A DNA stretch of 64,000 nucleotides from Miscanthus floridulus. Taxonomy: Eukaryota; Streptophyta; Magnoliopsida; Poales; Poaceae. Both the position numbers and the translations under genes were made by a program. The stretch lies in the NCBI RefSeq assembly GCF_019320115.1, contig NC_089581.1, forward strand, positions 65,825,310 to 65,889,309. Direction: 5' to 3'. Positions 34,294-44,672 of the stretch are shown piece after piece. The first letter of the stretch is position 1. Each line of letters starts with the position of its first letter. The notes below the pieces were generated by a model. That model was given only the letters and a program-made list of their open reading frames with translations. It was not told the origin of the DNA and searched no databases.

Positions 34294-36273
34294 TTGATTG
34301 AAGAAACATATGATGTGGAATTTGATGAATCTAACGGCTTCCAAGGACCACATGAGAATCTTGATGATGTAGGTGATGAAGCATTGAGCGAGGCCATGAA
34401 GAACATTCCGATTGGAGACATCAAGCCTAATGATGATGAAGATGATGTGCAAGTGATCAATCCACCTTCTTCATCAAATGTGCCACAAGATGGTGATAAA
34501 GATGGGAGAGTAGAAAATGAAGACACTCATGTCTCCCATGAGCAAATGGTGACACAAGCACATGATGTTGATGCTCCACAACCTCCCCATCAAGTGGTTG
34601 ATAGAAGAAATTCACCTCTACTACAAGCTCATCCACAAGATCTTATCATAGGGAGTCCATCAAAGGGAGTAATGACTCGCACTCAAAAGCTTGCTTCATT
34701 TATTGAACATCACTATTTTGTCTCTTGTTTTGAGCCTACTAAGATAGAAGAAGCTCTTCAAGATCCAGATTGGATAAATGCCATGCATGAAGAGTTGAAT
34801 AACTTCACTCGCAATGAAGTTTGGACTCTTGAAGAGCGACCACAAGGTGCAAGAATCATTGGAACAAAGTGGGTGTTCCGCAACAAGCAAGATGGTCAAG
34901 GCGTTGTTGTGAGGAACAAGGCAAGACTAGTTGCAAAGGGGTTCTCTCAAGTTGAAGGGTTGGATTTTGGAGAGACCTTTGCACCGTTTGCAAGATTAGA
35001 AGCCAGTCGTATCCTCCTTGCATATGCATCACATCATGAAATGAAACTATATCAAATGGATGTGAAAAGTGCATTTTTAAATGGCTTTATAAATGAACTA
35101 GTCTATGTTGATCAACCTCCTAGGTTTGAAGACCCTAGATATCCTAATCATGTTTATAGGTTGTCCAAGGCGCTATATGGGCTTAATCAAGCCCCAAGAG
35201 CTTGGTATGAGCGTCTTTGGGACTTCCTCATTGAGAAGGGCTTCAGCATTGGGAAGATTGACACCACACTATTCACCAAGAAACTTGATGGATATATCTT
35301 CATTTGTCAAGTATATGTTAATGATATCATCTTTGGATCATCAAATGAAGATTCTTTCAAAGAGTTTGGTGAATTGATGTCAAATGAGTTCAAGATGTCA
35401 AAGATTGGAGAGCTTACATTCTTTCTTGGTTTTCAAGTCAAGCAAATGAGAGAAGGAATTTTCATCTCTCAAGAAAAGTATACCAAGGATCTTCTCAAGA
35501 GATTCAAAATGGATGAATGTAAGCCAATCAAGACACCAATGCCAACTAATGGACATCTCGACCTAGATGAGGGAGGTAACACGGTTGATCAAACTCTCTA
35601 CCGCTCTATGATTGGTATCTTGTTATATTTAACCGCATCTAGGCCCAACATGATGTTTAGTGTGTGTATGTGTGCTAGATTTCAAGCTAATCCTAAGGAA
35701 ACTCATTTGATTCCCGTTAAAAGAATCCTTAGGTATCTTAAGCACACACCAAGCATTGGCATTTGGTATCCCAAAGGAACTATATTTGAATTAGTTGGCT
35801 ATTCGGATTCGGATTATGCCGGTTGCAAAGTTGATAGAAAAAGCACATCCAGAGGGTGTCATTTGCTTGGTAGATCACTTGTGTCTTGGTCCTCCAGGAA
35901 ACAAAATAGTGTGGCTTTGTCCACTGCCAAAGCGGAATACATTGCCATGGGTGCTTGTTGTGCACAAATACTTTACATAAAGCAAACTTTGCTAGACTAT
36001 GGTGTAGTTCTAGAAAAAGTACCTCTTTTGTGTGACAATGAGAGTGCGGTAAAACTTGCTAATAATCCGGTTCGACACTCTCGCACCAAGCACATAGATA
36101 TCCGCCATCACTTTCTTAGAGATCATGTTGCTAAGAATGATATATCATTAGAAGGTGTAAGGACTGAGGATCAATTGACGGATATCTTCACTAAACCGCT
36201 AGATGAGACAACATTTTGTAGATTGAGGAATGAGCAGAATGTGCTTGATTTTAGCAACTTCTCTAGAAAATGA
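34294..36273 (+). pseudogene. Sirevirus RT-RNase H, catalytic Asp changed to Asn
   Basis: A 659-codon open frame. RT blocks: WVFRNKQDGQGVVVRNKARLVAKGFSQVEG, MDVKSAFLNGFINELVYVDQPP, LSKALYGLNQAPRAWYERL, the catalytic box YVNDIIFGSS (codon 35,320-35,322 is Asn where the family has Asp), and FFLGFQVKQ. RNase H: SDSDYAGCKVDRKSTSRGCHLLG, SWSSRKQNSVALSTAKAEYIA, CDNESAVKLANNPVRHSRTKHIDIRHHF, QLTDIFTKPL. The frame is intact, so only the substituted catalytic residue and the missing upstream parts mark it as inactive. Lineage motifs match the Opie/Ji/SIRE group. Confidence 0.9.
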
Positions 36274-37613
36274 GCTTGTGTTGTCCCTTGCATTGCATTA
36301 TAATATACAACATGTTTACTTTATGGTAATGCACTTAGGGCTTGTCTAACAGGGTTAAGCTAACCGCAAGAAAGCATGTGAAGAAGCTTAACCATAGATC
36401 AAACTTGACAATCAACTAGATTTATTTTCAAGCATTGCATCGCATATGCATGAATGTTGTTTTGTCATTTCTCTTCAATCACCCTTTTATTGCCTATTTC
36501 CTTTAAAAGTGTTATAGCCTAAGGCAAAATATTTTGAAAATTTTGAGGGTTTGAGAGAGATCACTCACATCAGTCCCAATTGGTGTTTATTTGGATCTTA
36601 TTGAAGTTGGGACTCGATTGGGAACAGGCAGCTCGAAGGAATTTGAAGAATTGCTGAAAAGGAGTGACCAGACGCTGGACCGGACTCTGCTCCCCTATGT
36701 CCGGTCAGTTCATAGGAGGTGAACCATGCTACAAAGGAGTGATCAGATGATAGAACAGTGTTCTCCCTATGTCCGGTTAGAAGGTGATCCTGCGTCCGGT
36801 CAAGCAAAGAAGACGAAGTCAGGATCGACCGAACTCTGGCTGTGTCCGGTCAGTTGTGATCGGATGCATTCAATCATGACTTTAGAGGATTTGGACCTCT
36901 CTAGAGTCGACCGGACTCTGGGTGGCAGCGTCCGGTCATTGCCACCGGAGCATTCGGTCAGTAGAAATCATGCGGGATCTGGATTCTTCTATGTTTCCTT
37001 TTCTATTTTGTCACAAGGACCCCATATAATCCAACTATTGTACTGCCATGACCTAATCCGCCCACGCTGCGCCGACATCACCACAACCGTGCCCTAGTCG
37101 CTGAGTCCACAGCTTGTCGTGGCGCCCTGCTCCCACGCCTGCGCCGCCGTGACCTCGCCCCGCACTCGTGCTCGACTTCCCGCGCCAGCACCGCCTTCCT
37201 GCACCAGCACCACCCGCACGCCACCATGCTGTACCACCATGCCCACGCCATCCACGCCCATGCACGCGTCGGAGCTCGACCGCGCCATGCTCCAGCGCTG
37301 TCGCCATGCCCGTGCCCTAGCTCACGCCAGTGCCTCCCCTGCCGCATTGCTTCACGTGCCAGTGCCCACATCATCTCTCCACGGCCGATTCCTCGCCACA
37401 CTTCGGCAACCCTAACCCTAATTGTCGTCCTGGTGGTTCCCCGATTTGTTCCTCTTCTCGTCGTTTCATCGGTTCGTCAGCGAGTTAGTGTTGTTGAGGT
37501 CTCATTAGCAGTTGTTAGTCAACTCGGGGCCAAGCTCGCGAGTACGGATCGAGGCCAAGCCTCCGAAGTGTCAGTGATAGTTGGTTCTTGTCCGAGGCAG
37601 TAGTTTGTTCTAG
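36274..37613 (+). other. Sirevirus spacer between pol and ORF3
   Basis: Positions 36,660-36,960 contain TCCGGTCAG and CCGGACTCTG motifs like those of the LTR U3. Positions 37,060-37,430 are GC-rich, and 37,430-37,610 precede the ORF3 ATG. No domain is recognised in the open frames here (36,726-37,603). A subgenomic leader or splice acceptor for ORF3 would be expected in this stretch, but I cannot place it. Confidence 0.5.
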
Positions 37614-40060
37614 ATGGCACGTGTCAAGAACGCCAGAGGTGGTCTAGGTGACGAGGATCCAAGGCCTCCGCCTTGCTTGCCTACTGATGTGAAAGGCAAG
37701 GGGACAAAGAAGATCATGTCGAAGAAGTGGAAGTATGTAGATGCAGATACAGCGAGAGCAGCCATAGTTACAGCCGCTGTAGAGCATGCAGAAAGAGGAG
37801 GTGCTAGGAGTGGAGTCCAAATTGCAGATCAGCTTTCACCTGCACAGAGAGCACCTATAGAGTAGGTTGAGTGTCATCATGGTAGTCTAGCTAGGCTATC
37901 ATGCTTGAGGGATGACGTGTTGCTTTGGAGGAGACTTAGCCTCATGGGGAGCCACAGCAGCAGGCAGAGCAGACCGAGGAGACAGAGTAGGCAGAGGAGA
38001 TAGAGCAGGCACCACAGCTTCACCGCTCTAGTCGTACCCATACCTAGGTGACACCAAGGGTAGAGACATAGCGAAGGGGTTCTCGTCCGCCTCCTAGACC
38101 ATAGGGTTTGCCTCTAGTGACTCATCTGGATTTGAGGGCCGCCACGGCCAAACAGGTGCAGCAGCTTAGATTTGTGTAGTTTGAGGATTGGTTTCCGCCT
38201 AGGAGGTATGAGCATGCTTCTAAGGGGTTCTACACACCACTGCAGGAGGATTTTTATAATGCATATCTTAACAATGGGGTTGCATTTAGGTCTTAGAGGG
38301 TTTGTTCTATTGAGGCCATAGTAGCAGTAGCATGAGAGCAGATATGTCCTCACCTTTCTTACCTACCAGGGCTGACAGATCTACTTGGATGGACTGGCAG
38401 ATATGTCCCATCTTGGGTCCGTGAGTTCTATGCTACACTATGGATTGACCCAGCTCACAGGTTCATTCACTTTGCATTTAGAGGTCGAGATTCAAGGCTG
38501 ATGAGCTTTAGGGTCAGGGAGATACTCAGGCTACAGGATTCACCCATCCGTATACACGAGGTTTGCTATGGACATATAGAGCCTCCTAGACATCCTCACG
38601 GCGGTCTTGTGCCTCCTATAGATCTAGTTCGCCCTTTCTTCATAGAGCCATTCGGCGAGGGGTCGAGCAGGACACCCAGGGATCTTACTCCTATAGCCAG
38701 ACTGCTAGATGCTATCATGAGGACCCTACTTCTGAGGATGGGATATCATGAGGGCTTGACTCACATTTAGTTGTGGCTACTGAACACCCTGATGCAGCAG
38801 ACTGCCTTTGATGTATGGGATGTCATACTTTCAGAGATGGAGGATACCCTTGCTGAGGGGTTCAAGGGTCATCGTCAGCTGTCTTATGCTCTCTGGATTA
38901 TATTTTTGATTCGCAAGGTAGTTACAATGAGGCCTCCAGAGATGTTGACAGAGTATTCTGATGCTACTACTGAGTTCCCTACATATAACTTGACCCAGAT
39001 GCTCCATCACAATAGGCCGAGTGCACCTAGCCAGCCACGTCGTCGCCCAGAGGTGCCAGAGACTGTAGCCTAGTAGGATGAGACTATCAGGGGCATTGCA
39101 TCTACAGAGGAGGAGCAGTTAGATACTCAGTAGGAGGGTATGGTAGAGAGCGACTACAGTGACAGCTCAGATGATGACTACCAGGACATTCCTCAGATGC
39201 CTCCTCGATGACACAATCATGAGGCCGGTAGCTCTAGTTCAGCCCCACCTACACCACAGATAGACCCCACTCTCCTTGCTATACTTGAGCGGATGAGGCA
39301 GGACCAGGCTCGCCAGGCCTAGGAGATAGTAGCTGCTCTAGCATAGGTTCAGCTAGACAGGATGAGTTCTAGCGACAGCAGCAGGCTATACAGCAGCAAC
39401 AACAGGCCATGCAGCAGCAGCTTCTCATGCAACGACAGTTACTTGGATTCATGCAGCATGTAGTCACTACCATTGGGGCTCCACCGCCATAGCTTTCACC
39501 CCAGATTGGTCAGCCTGCCACCACTTCACAGACTCTAGCTTTACAACCCAGTGGGCTTCAGAGTTAGGGACCGCCAGCGACATAGTTTCCTTCACCTACA
39601 GAGTAGGTATTCTAGTGGTTTGCCTTGCCAGTGCCAGCCCCATAGTTCACACCTCTTCATATGGGTTTCACACTGGCACAGACTTCCTCGCTGCTTGTGC
39701 CAGATACCTCAGTATCCAGGAGCCTTGGTGCTACTTTCAGTGAGTTGACAGGGTAGCCTACTCCGCCATATCTACATGTCTCTATTCCTTCCACAGTTGC
39801 TCCTATTACTGGGACTACAGAGACGCTCCCTTCCTTAGTTGCATCATCAGAGCCGCCTGTCATAGTTATACCTATAGAGTCATAGGCCATACCAGTCCCT
39901 GATCCGACCCAGACCGCTTTAGCGTCGCTTCTAGCTATAGAGGGTCGACTGCTCATAGCTCAGGATCAGATGATGATGGCACATAGTTCCAGCTTGCTCC
40001 TCGCACCTCAGTGCCCGACTCATCCACTGTAGCCCCGCCGATCGACCCCTAGGTTTTGGT
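37614..40060 (+). pseudogene. Sirevirus third ORF (env-like position), decayed
   Basis: The ATG at 37,614 opens MARVKNARGGLGDEDPRPPP with KGKGTKKIMSKKW. After a decayed part (37,863-38,380, many TAGs) come SWVREFYATLWIDPAHRFIHFAF, MSFRVREILRLQDSPIRIHEVCYG, a Pro-rich DLVRPFFIEPFGEGSSRTPRD and LLRMGYHEGLTHI. These blocks recur in predicted grass transposon proteins of unknown function. Next are acidic SDYSDSSDDDYQDIP (about 39,150) and a Gln-rich stretch (39,370-39,440). Many stops are TAG in glutamine context (39,071, 39,074, 39,131, 39,320, 39,344). Sireviruses can carry such an ORF between pol and the 3' LTR, often called env-like from its position. I see no clear transmembrane or signal segment, so that label is not supported here. 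Confidence 0.6.
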
Positions 40061-40067
40061 GTTTGAC

Positions 40068-40534
40068 GCCAAAGGGGGAGAGGGATCGAGTATGTTAGAC
40101 TTAGGGGGAGCGATACACTTAGGGGGAGTCTATCTATTATATTTGGCTTTTTATGTGTGATACACTATTATGCATTCATGTGTTTACTTTCATGCATCGA
40201 ACTATATTTATGTGATAGTGATATCTACGTGATCATGATATTTATGTGATATGTGACATGTGTGCTCTCTACTTGATTTTTTTATATGTCATATCACTTG
40301 GTTGTGCTCATTTGTTTTGCTTCCGTGTTATACTCCGATGCAAATGAGTTTTATTACTTGTACTCATGCTTATCTCACATCTATTGAGTACATCATGTTG
40401 GCTTGGGTCATATAAGCTTGCCTAACTCATTTGTTCTTATTGTTAAAAGCTTATATGAACCAAGCATATTGAAAGCCTCATCTCTTTTACATACTCGAGG
40501 TTGTATTGTCATCAATCACCAAAAAGGGGGAGAT
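40068..40534 (+). promoter_or_regulatory. Multiple polypurine tracts before the Sirevirus 3' LTR
   Basis: AAAGGGGGAGAGGG (about 40,070), two TTAGGGGGAG copies (about 40,098 and 40,120) and the proximal AAAAAGGGGGAGAT (40,521-40,534). The last one abuts the LTR and is the functional candidate. Repeated tracts are a described Sirevirus feature. Confidence 0.8.
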
Positions 40535-42161
40535 TAAAAGCATCTAGGCCCCTAGTTGGGTTTTGGTGATTAATGACAATACGAGATTATTGTGACTAAC
40601 GTGTGTTTTGCAGATGCAATTAAGTTAGGTCACGGTAATGGCAATTGATTGGGCAATCATGATTGTCATGCCTCTATGATGGAAATCATTTCGGTTTTCA
40701 AAGGATGGATGACAAGGTTAAGGATGGACTAGTTCTAAGAGTCGTTTGGTGTTAAAGAGACACTTAGAGTAGTTTAGGACTTTGTTTTTCCTTTGGCCGT
40801 ACTATTAAGGGGGGTATGGATGGGTAGCTTAACCTAGGTGAGTCTAGTGGGTTAGGTGTGATGCACACTTGTCAAATCCAGCACTAGATAACTCCTAAAA
40901 AGCCCTTAGATCAATTGGAGCAAACTTCATTCACATATGATTACGAGTTGGAAGTGAATGGAGGGTCAAATGCTGATCGGACGCTGGTTTTGTTGTGATC
41001 GAACGCTGGCGTAGAGTCCAGTCAGTTCATTTGATCAAGATGAAGTCATCTGGATGTGACCGGACGCTGAGATGTGAGTGACCGGACGTTGGGTGCCAGC
41101 GTTCAATCGACTCCAGTAAGTTTCCAGAGAGGGAGAATCCTGATCGGACATGTCCAGTCAGTGCTGACCGGATGCTGGTGAGGTTTCGGCTACTAACCGG
41201 ACACTGAGCAGCAAAGTGATCGGACACTGGGTGCTAGAGTCCGATCAACATCAGTAAGGTTCTAGAGAGCAGTTTTCGTGACCGGACGTGTCCAGTCAAT
41301 GCTGACCGGACGCTGGCCAGTGTTCGGTCACAACTTAAACTGCACAGAGGCGAGAGAACTGACCGAAGCATCCGGTCACCTTGACCGGAGCATCCGGTCA
41401 CCCCGTAGAGGCACATAACTGTTTGTTTTGAATGGGGGGTTATAAATACTTCCTCTATTCACTCAAGGGATCACTTTTGCTCATTCCAATAGCTGAGAAA
41501 CACCCTTGAGAGTACCAAGAAGAGCAAGGTCCTAGTGAGGTGATTGAGATTTGAGAATCCAAGTGAGAGGCCTCATTAGTGAAAATAAGAGTAGCAAAGT
41601 GTGCATCCACCCTTCTCATTAGGCTTGTTGTGGTCAAGTGAGAGTTCGTGCTTGTTACTCTTGGTGATCGCCATCACCTAGACGGCTTGGTGGTGATTGG
41701 GAGCTTGGTGATCATCCGGTGGAGCTTGTGGATGACCCAACTCAAGTTGTGAGCGGTTGTAGGTGATTCACCGCAACCGAGTGTTGAAGAATCAACACGT
41801 AGAGAGCACTTGATCCTTGCACGGATCAAGGGAGAGCTACACCCTTGCGCGGGTGCTCCAACGAGGACTAGTGGGGAGTGGTGACTCTCCGATACCTCGG
41901 CAAAACATCGCCACGTTCCTCCTTCTCTCTTTACTTTGAACATTTACTTTGAGCAATTCAATTCTTGTCTTTACATTCATAGAATTGCCATGCTAGAGTA
42001 GGATTGGAACATATGTTGCTAAACTTTTGTGCGATAGAACAATAGAAACACTTTCTAGGCACAAGAGGTGAAGTGGGCTAACCGTAGGGTTTAATTATTG
42101 CAAAGAATTTTAGAATTAGCCCAATTCTCCCCCTCCCCTCTTGGGCATCTTGATCCTTTCA
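40535..42161 (+). repeat. 3' LTR of the Sirevirus
   Basis: Begins TAAAAGCATC (TG changed to TA relative to the 5' LTR TGAAAGCATC) and ends GATCCTTTCA, followed by CCAAC. It keeps the site GGCTTGGTGGTGATTGG that is interrupted in the 5' LTR, and carries a second cluster of CCGGACGCTG/CCGGTCA motifs (40,970-41,410). TATAAATACTTCC is at about 41,442. Confidence 0.92.
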
Positions 42162-42166
42162 CCAAC
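42162..42166. other. Target-site duplication CCAAC (right)
   Basis: Partner of 14,628-14,632. Confidence 0.9.
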
Positions 42167-42345
42167 AAATCCATTGTGGAGCTCTCCCAAACACTTTTCT
42201 CAGGAATAGTGGATCTCAAATCCAAGTTAGAGCTGCTCTAAGGTGGATCTGGTGCTGTAGATCTGATTTTGCAGACTTGGAGTTGTTCCAGACAGGCCCT
42301 AAGTAGCATCCTTGTGGTGTTGTGTGTACTCTACTGTAAAATAAG

Positions 42346-42582
42346 TACGCCATCTGTTCCAAAATAGTTGAGATTATTATTTAAATTTTGTTTTAAAATA
42401 CTGGTTGTCATTTTTACTTCCCAATGGACACTTTTCTTCTTCCAATATGCACTTTTCTTTTTCTAATAGGTCTCTATTTCTATCTCTCTCTATCTCTCCT
42501 TGTTTTTTATGCACCACACCTTCACTCTTTCTAAATTCCCGTGTCCAAATCTGAAACGTCAAATATTTATGACGGAGGGAGT
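42346..42582. mobile_element. Stowaway-like MITE, degenerate
   Basis: The right end reads ATTTATGACGGAGGGAGT, the complement of the common ACTCCCTCCGT terminus. The left end TACGCCATCTGTTCCAAAATAG is a decayed version of TACTCCCTCCGTTCCAAAATAG. About 237 bp, AT-rich, no protein. Confidence 0.65.
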
Positions 42583-42668
42583 TCTCTTATGTCCACAAAA
42601 GCATTCAAAAATCTCTGAATTTAAAGGCAAGAGAAAATGGTGAAGAATAAAAAAGACACATGTACCCT

Positions 42669-43349
42669 CACTACGCTAGAACAGGCGATCACTACCGAAC
42701 TATCACTATTGGTTGCTTTAGAACCAGCAGTCGGTTAATAGCTTCAACTGGTAGTGATAGCAGAACCGAGATCGATAGGTGGAGTATCGGTTCGTGGATT
42801 CAACGAGCAGTGATAGACAAGGTACTATCAATGTTGGTTGAGCCACAAACCGCCAGTGATAGTCTATTTAAAAAAATCATAACTTTTTATATGAGGTCAG
42901 ATTAAGATAAACTTTATATCAAAATCACAGACTTCAAAGACATCTAAAACTTTGTAGTTGATAATTTTATAATTTCAGATGATTTACATGTATAAACAGA
43001 TCGGATTTGAGATGTTAACAATGTCGAAAAAAGACAAAGCCAACATCGAAGTTGTAGCACTTGACGAGATCTACAACTTTACAGTAAATAACTTTTTCAT
43101 TTGAGATTATTTAGAGTATCAAATATACAATATAAGATTTAAAATTGTGTAGTTAAAAGAACATTACTTGTATTGTCACAAGTGTCATGTAGTTCAGCTG
43201 GTTTGGACGTTGGGGAGAATGTGAACATTGAGGTTCCAACTGGTATGGACGTTCGGGAGAATGCGAACATTGAGGTTCTAGGTTTGAGTCCTCGAAACAC
43301 ATATTTTTTTTTCTTTTTATCACCTAGCTAGGATTTTAACCCGGTAGTG
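42669..43349. mobile_element. Non-autonomous CACTA-like element
   Basis: Starts CACTACGCTAGAACAGGC and is followed by repeated subterminal motifs of the CAGTGATAG/ACCGCCAGTGATAG kind (42,690-42,870). A TAGTG terminus closes at 43,345-43,349. The flanks CCT and CTT differ by one base. Internal AT-rich sequence and a tRNA-like stretch (43,185-43,305) match the layout of the second CACTA element at 44,630. No transposase frame. The right border is less sure than the left. Confidence 0.55.
43198..43281. repeat. 42-bp tandem duplication in a tRNA-like segment
   Basis: Two adjacent 42-bp units start CTGGTTTGGACGTT and CTGGTATGGACGTT. A box-B-like GGTTTGAGTCC follows at about 43,281-43,291. Confidence 0.6.
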
Positions 43350-43593
43350 CTTATGAAATCTAGCGTGCTGCCTTATTATTTATTCTCAAGAAAATTCCTT
43401 CAATGCCATCTAAAGCTATACCGGTCCCGCTATTGCCACTTATCCCTTCCTCTCCAACTCCTCAGCCAACGAAAAAGCAAACCGAGGGGTCCTCTATTTC
43501 CGTGCCAGGATCCGTGGTCTTCCTTGCCTCCGATGGCCTTTGTGCCATCGAGAGGAGGGACAGAGCGTAGATCCCTAGTGTGCTGGTAGATTA

Positions 43594-43834
43594 GGGCCTT
43601 GTTTAGTTGGCGAAATTATTTGGGAAATGGTACTGTAGCACTTTCGTTGTTATTTGGCAATTAGTGTCCAATCATAGTCTAATTAGGCTTAAAAGATTCG
43701 TCTCGTGAATTTCGTCTAAACTGTGTAATTAGTTTTATTTTTTATTTATATTTAATGCTTCATGCATGCGTCCAAAGATTCGATGTGACGGGGAATCTTG
43801 AAAAATTTTGCAAAATTTTGGGAACTAAACACCA
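43594..43834. mobile_element. Tourist/PIF-like MITE with GGGCCTTGTTTAGTT end
   Basis: Left end GGGCCTTGTTTAGTT after TTA; right end GGGAACTAAACA near 43,821-43,832, with a decayed outermost part. The inside contains ACTGTAGCACTTTCGTT and AGATTCGTCTCGTGAATTTCG, typical of this abundant grass family. The right end was split by the SINE at 43,845. Confidence 0.75.
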
Positions 43835-43844
43835 CCTAGGTCCT

Positions 43845-44181
43845 TTTTTTTTTGCCTCTTATCTTAAGTACAGCTGTAGAATCTGTTCGGATACAGACAC
43901 ACACCACCACACATACGCACACCTCACACACACGGTATACGAACAAACCTACAACTATACCTAGACAACGAACGCAGCTGAGAGGTACTCGAAGATCAAT
44001 AGACTCCGAGCGTGGCGGGCACGTCACTTAACCATTGTGGCACGTCTGCGCGAGAGGCAACTGAAATTATTCAGGGAACTACTGTTTCCGGGTGAGACGC
44101 CGGCGTCGAAGCCAGGCTTCGAACGTGGCCGGGCAGCATGCTCACCTGCACCGCCTGCCAACCGAGCCAGAGCTCGTTCTC
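43845..44181 (-). mobile_element. tRNA-derived SINE with 17-bp target duplication
   Basis: The same 17 bases AACACCACCTAGGTCCT occur at 43,828-43,844 and 44,182-44,198. On the minus strand the insert begins GAGAACGAGCTCTGGCTCGG, with a box-A-like TGGCTCGGTTGGCAGGCGG, and a box-B-like GTTCGAAGCC about 50 bases on. It ends in an A-run (T-run at 43,845-43,853 on plus). Pol III boxes near the 5' end, an A-tail and a long perfect duplication define a SINE. Size about 337 bp. Confidence 0.8.
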
Positions 44182-44334
44182 AACACCACCTAGGTCCTAG
44201 TTCTAGTTTTGGTGTCTAGGGTGGTGGTAGCAATGCAGCTTCGGAATAAGTCCCTTTGTCACCACCTCCGTCTCGTCATCCAACACCGACAAGCTGCTTC
44301 CCAAGGTGGTGTCCACTAGATCTACAGCCTGTTC

Positions 44335-44463
44335 GTTTGGCTGTGGCCTGTCGTAAACGATCGTAAATTTTCAATCGAAATAGTATTTTTCTCTCACACA
44401 AACTAGCCAACAGTACTTCTTCATGAACCAGCGACGATATGAACCAGCCAACCGAACAGGCTG
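44335..44463. mobile_element. Foldback MITE, CAGCCTGTTCG ends
   Basis: 129 bp with inverted ends CAGCCTGTTCGTTTGGCTG and CAGCCAACCGAACAGGCTG. The inside has CGTAAACGATCGTAAATTT and TTTTTCTCTCACACAAAC. Relatives lie at about 56,306-56,420, 57,290-57,395 and 61,300-61,425. No target duplication could be fixed. Confidence 0.75.
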
Positions 44464-44510
44464 CTAGAGTCTACACTGATGATGGTTCTCTTCCGGATCT
44501 TAGTGGTCCC

Positions 44511-44672
44511 TTTTTAGGAAGTCCGCGCTATGCACTTCAACTAGGTATCACTACTACAGAATTGGACATCACTGTCGGCCTCATCACTGCCTTTTTAGGA
44601 AGTTCATGCTATGCACTTCAACTAGGTATCACTACTACAGAATTGGACATCACTGTCGGCCTCATCACTGCC
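44511..44672. repeat. 81-bp tandem duplication spanning a CACTA end and its flank
   Basis: Two copies (44,511-44,591 and 44,592-44,672) share TTTTTAGGAAGT...GGTATCACTACTACAG... . Each contains 38 bases of flank plus the first 43 bases of the CACTA element. Confidence 0.9.

Larger units (their letters stand above)
14633..42161 (+). mobile_element. Ty1/copia Sirevirus (Maximus/SIRE lineage), with nested insertions
   Basis: The element runs from TGAAAGCATC to GATCCTTTCA and is flanked by CCAAC on both sides. Order: 5' LTR, PBS, long gag with two zinc knuckles, protease, integrase, RT, RNase H, a third ORF, several polypurine tracts, 3' LTR. That layout, the AGGGGGAG tracts and the repeated palindromic LTR motifs are typical of Sireviruses. 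Subtracting a 3.6 kb solo LTR and a 10.8 kb Tat element leaves about 13.1 kb. The copy is inactive: it has stops in gag, protease, integrase and ORF3, a mutated RT catalytic box, and the Tat insertion inside pol. Confidence 0.92.

Noticed and set aside
44120..44181. Possible intact tRNA gene
   Set aside because: Box A and B words are present, but no cloverleaf can be folded and it is the head of a SINE with target duplication.
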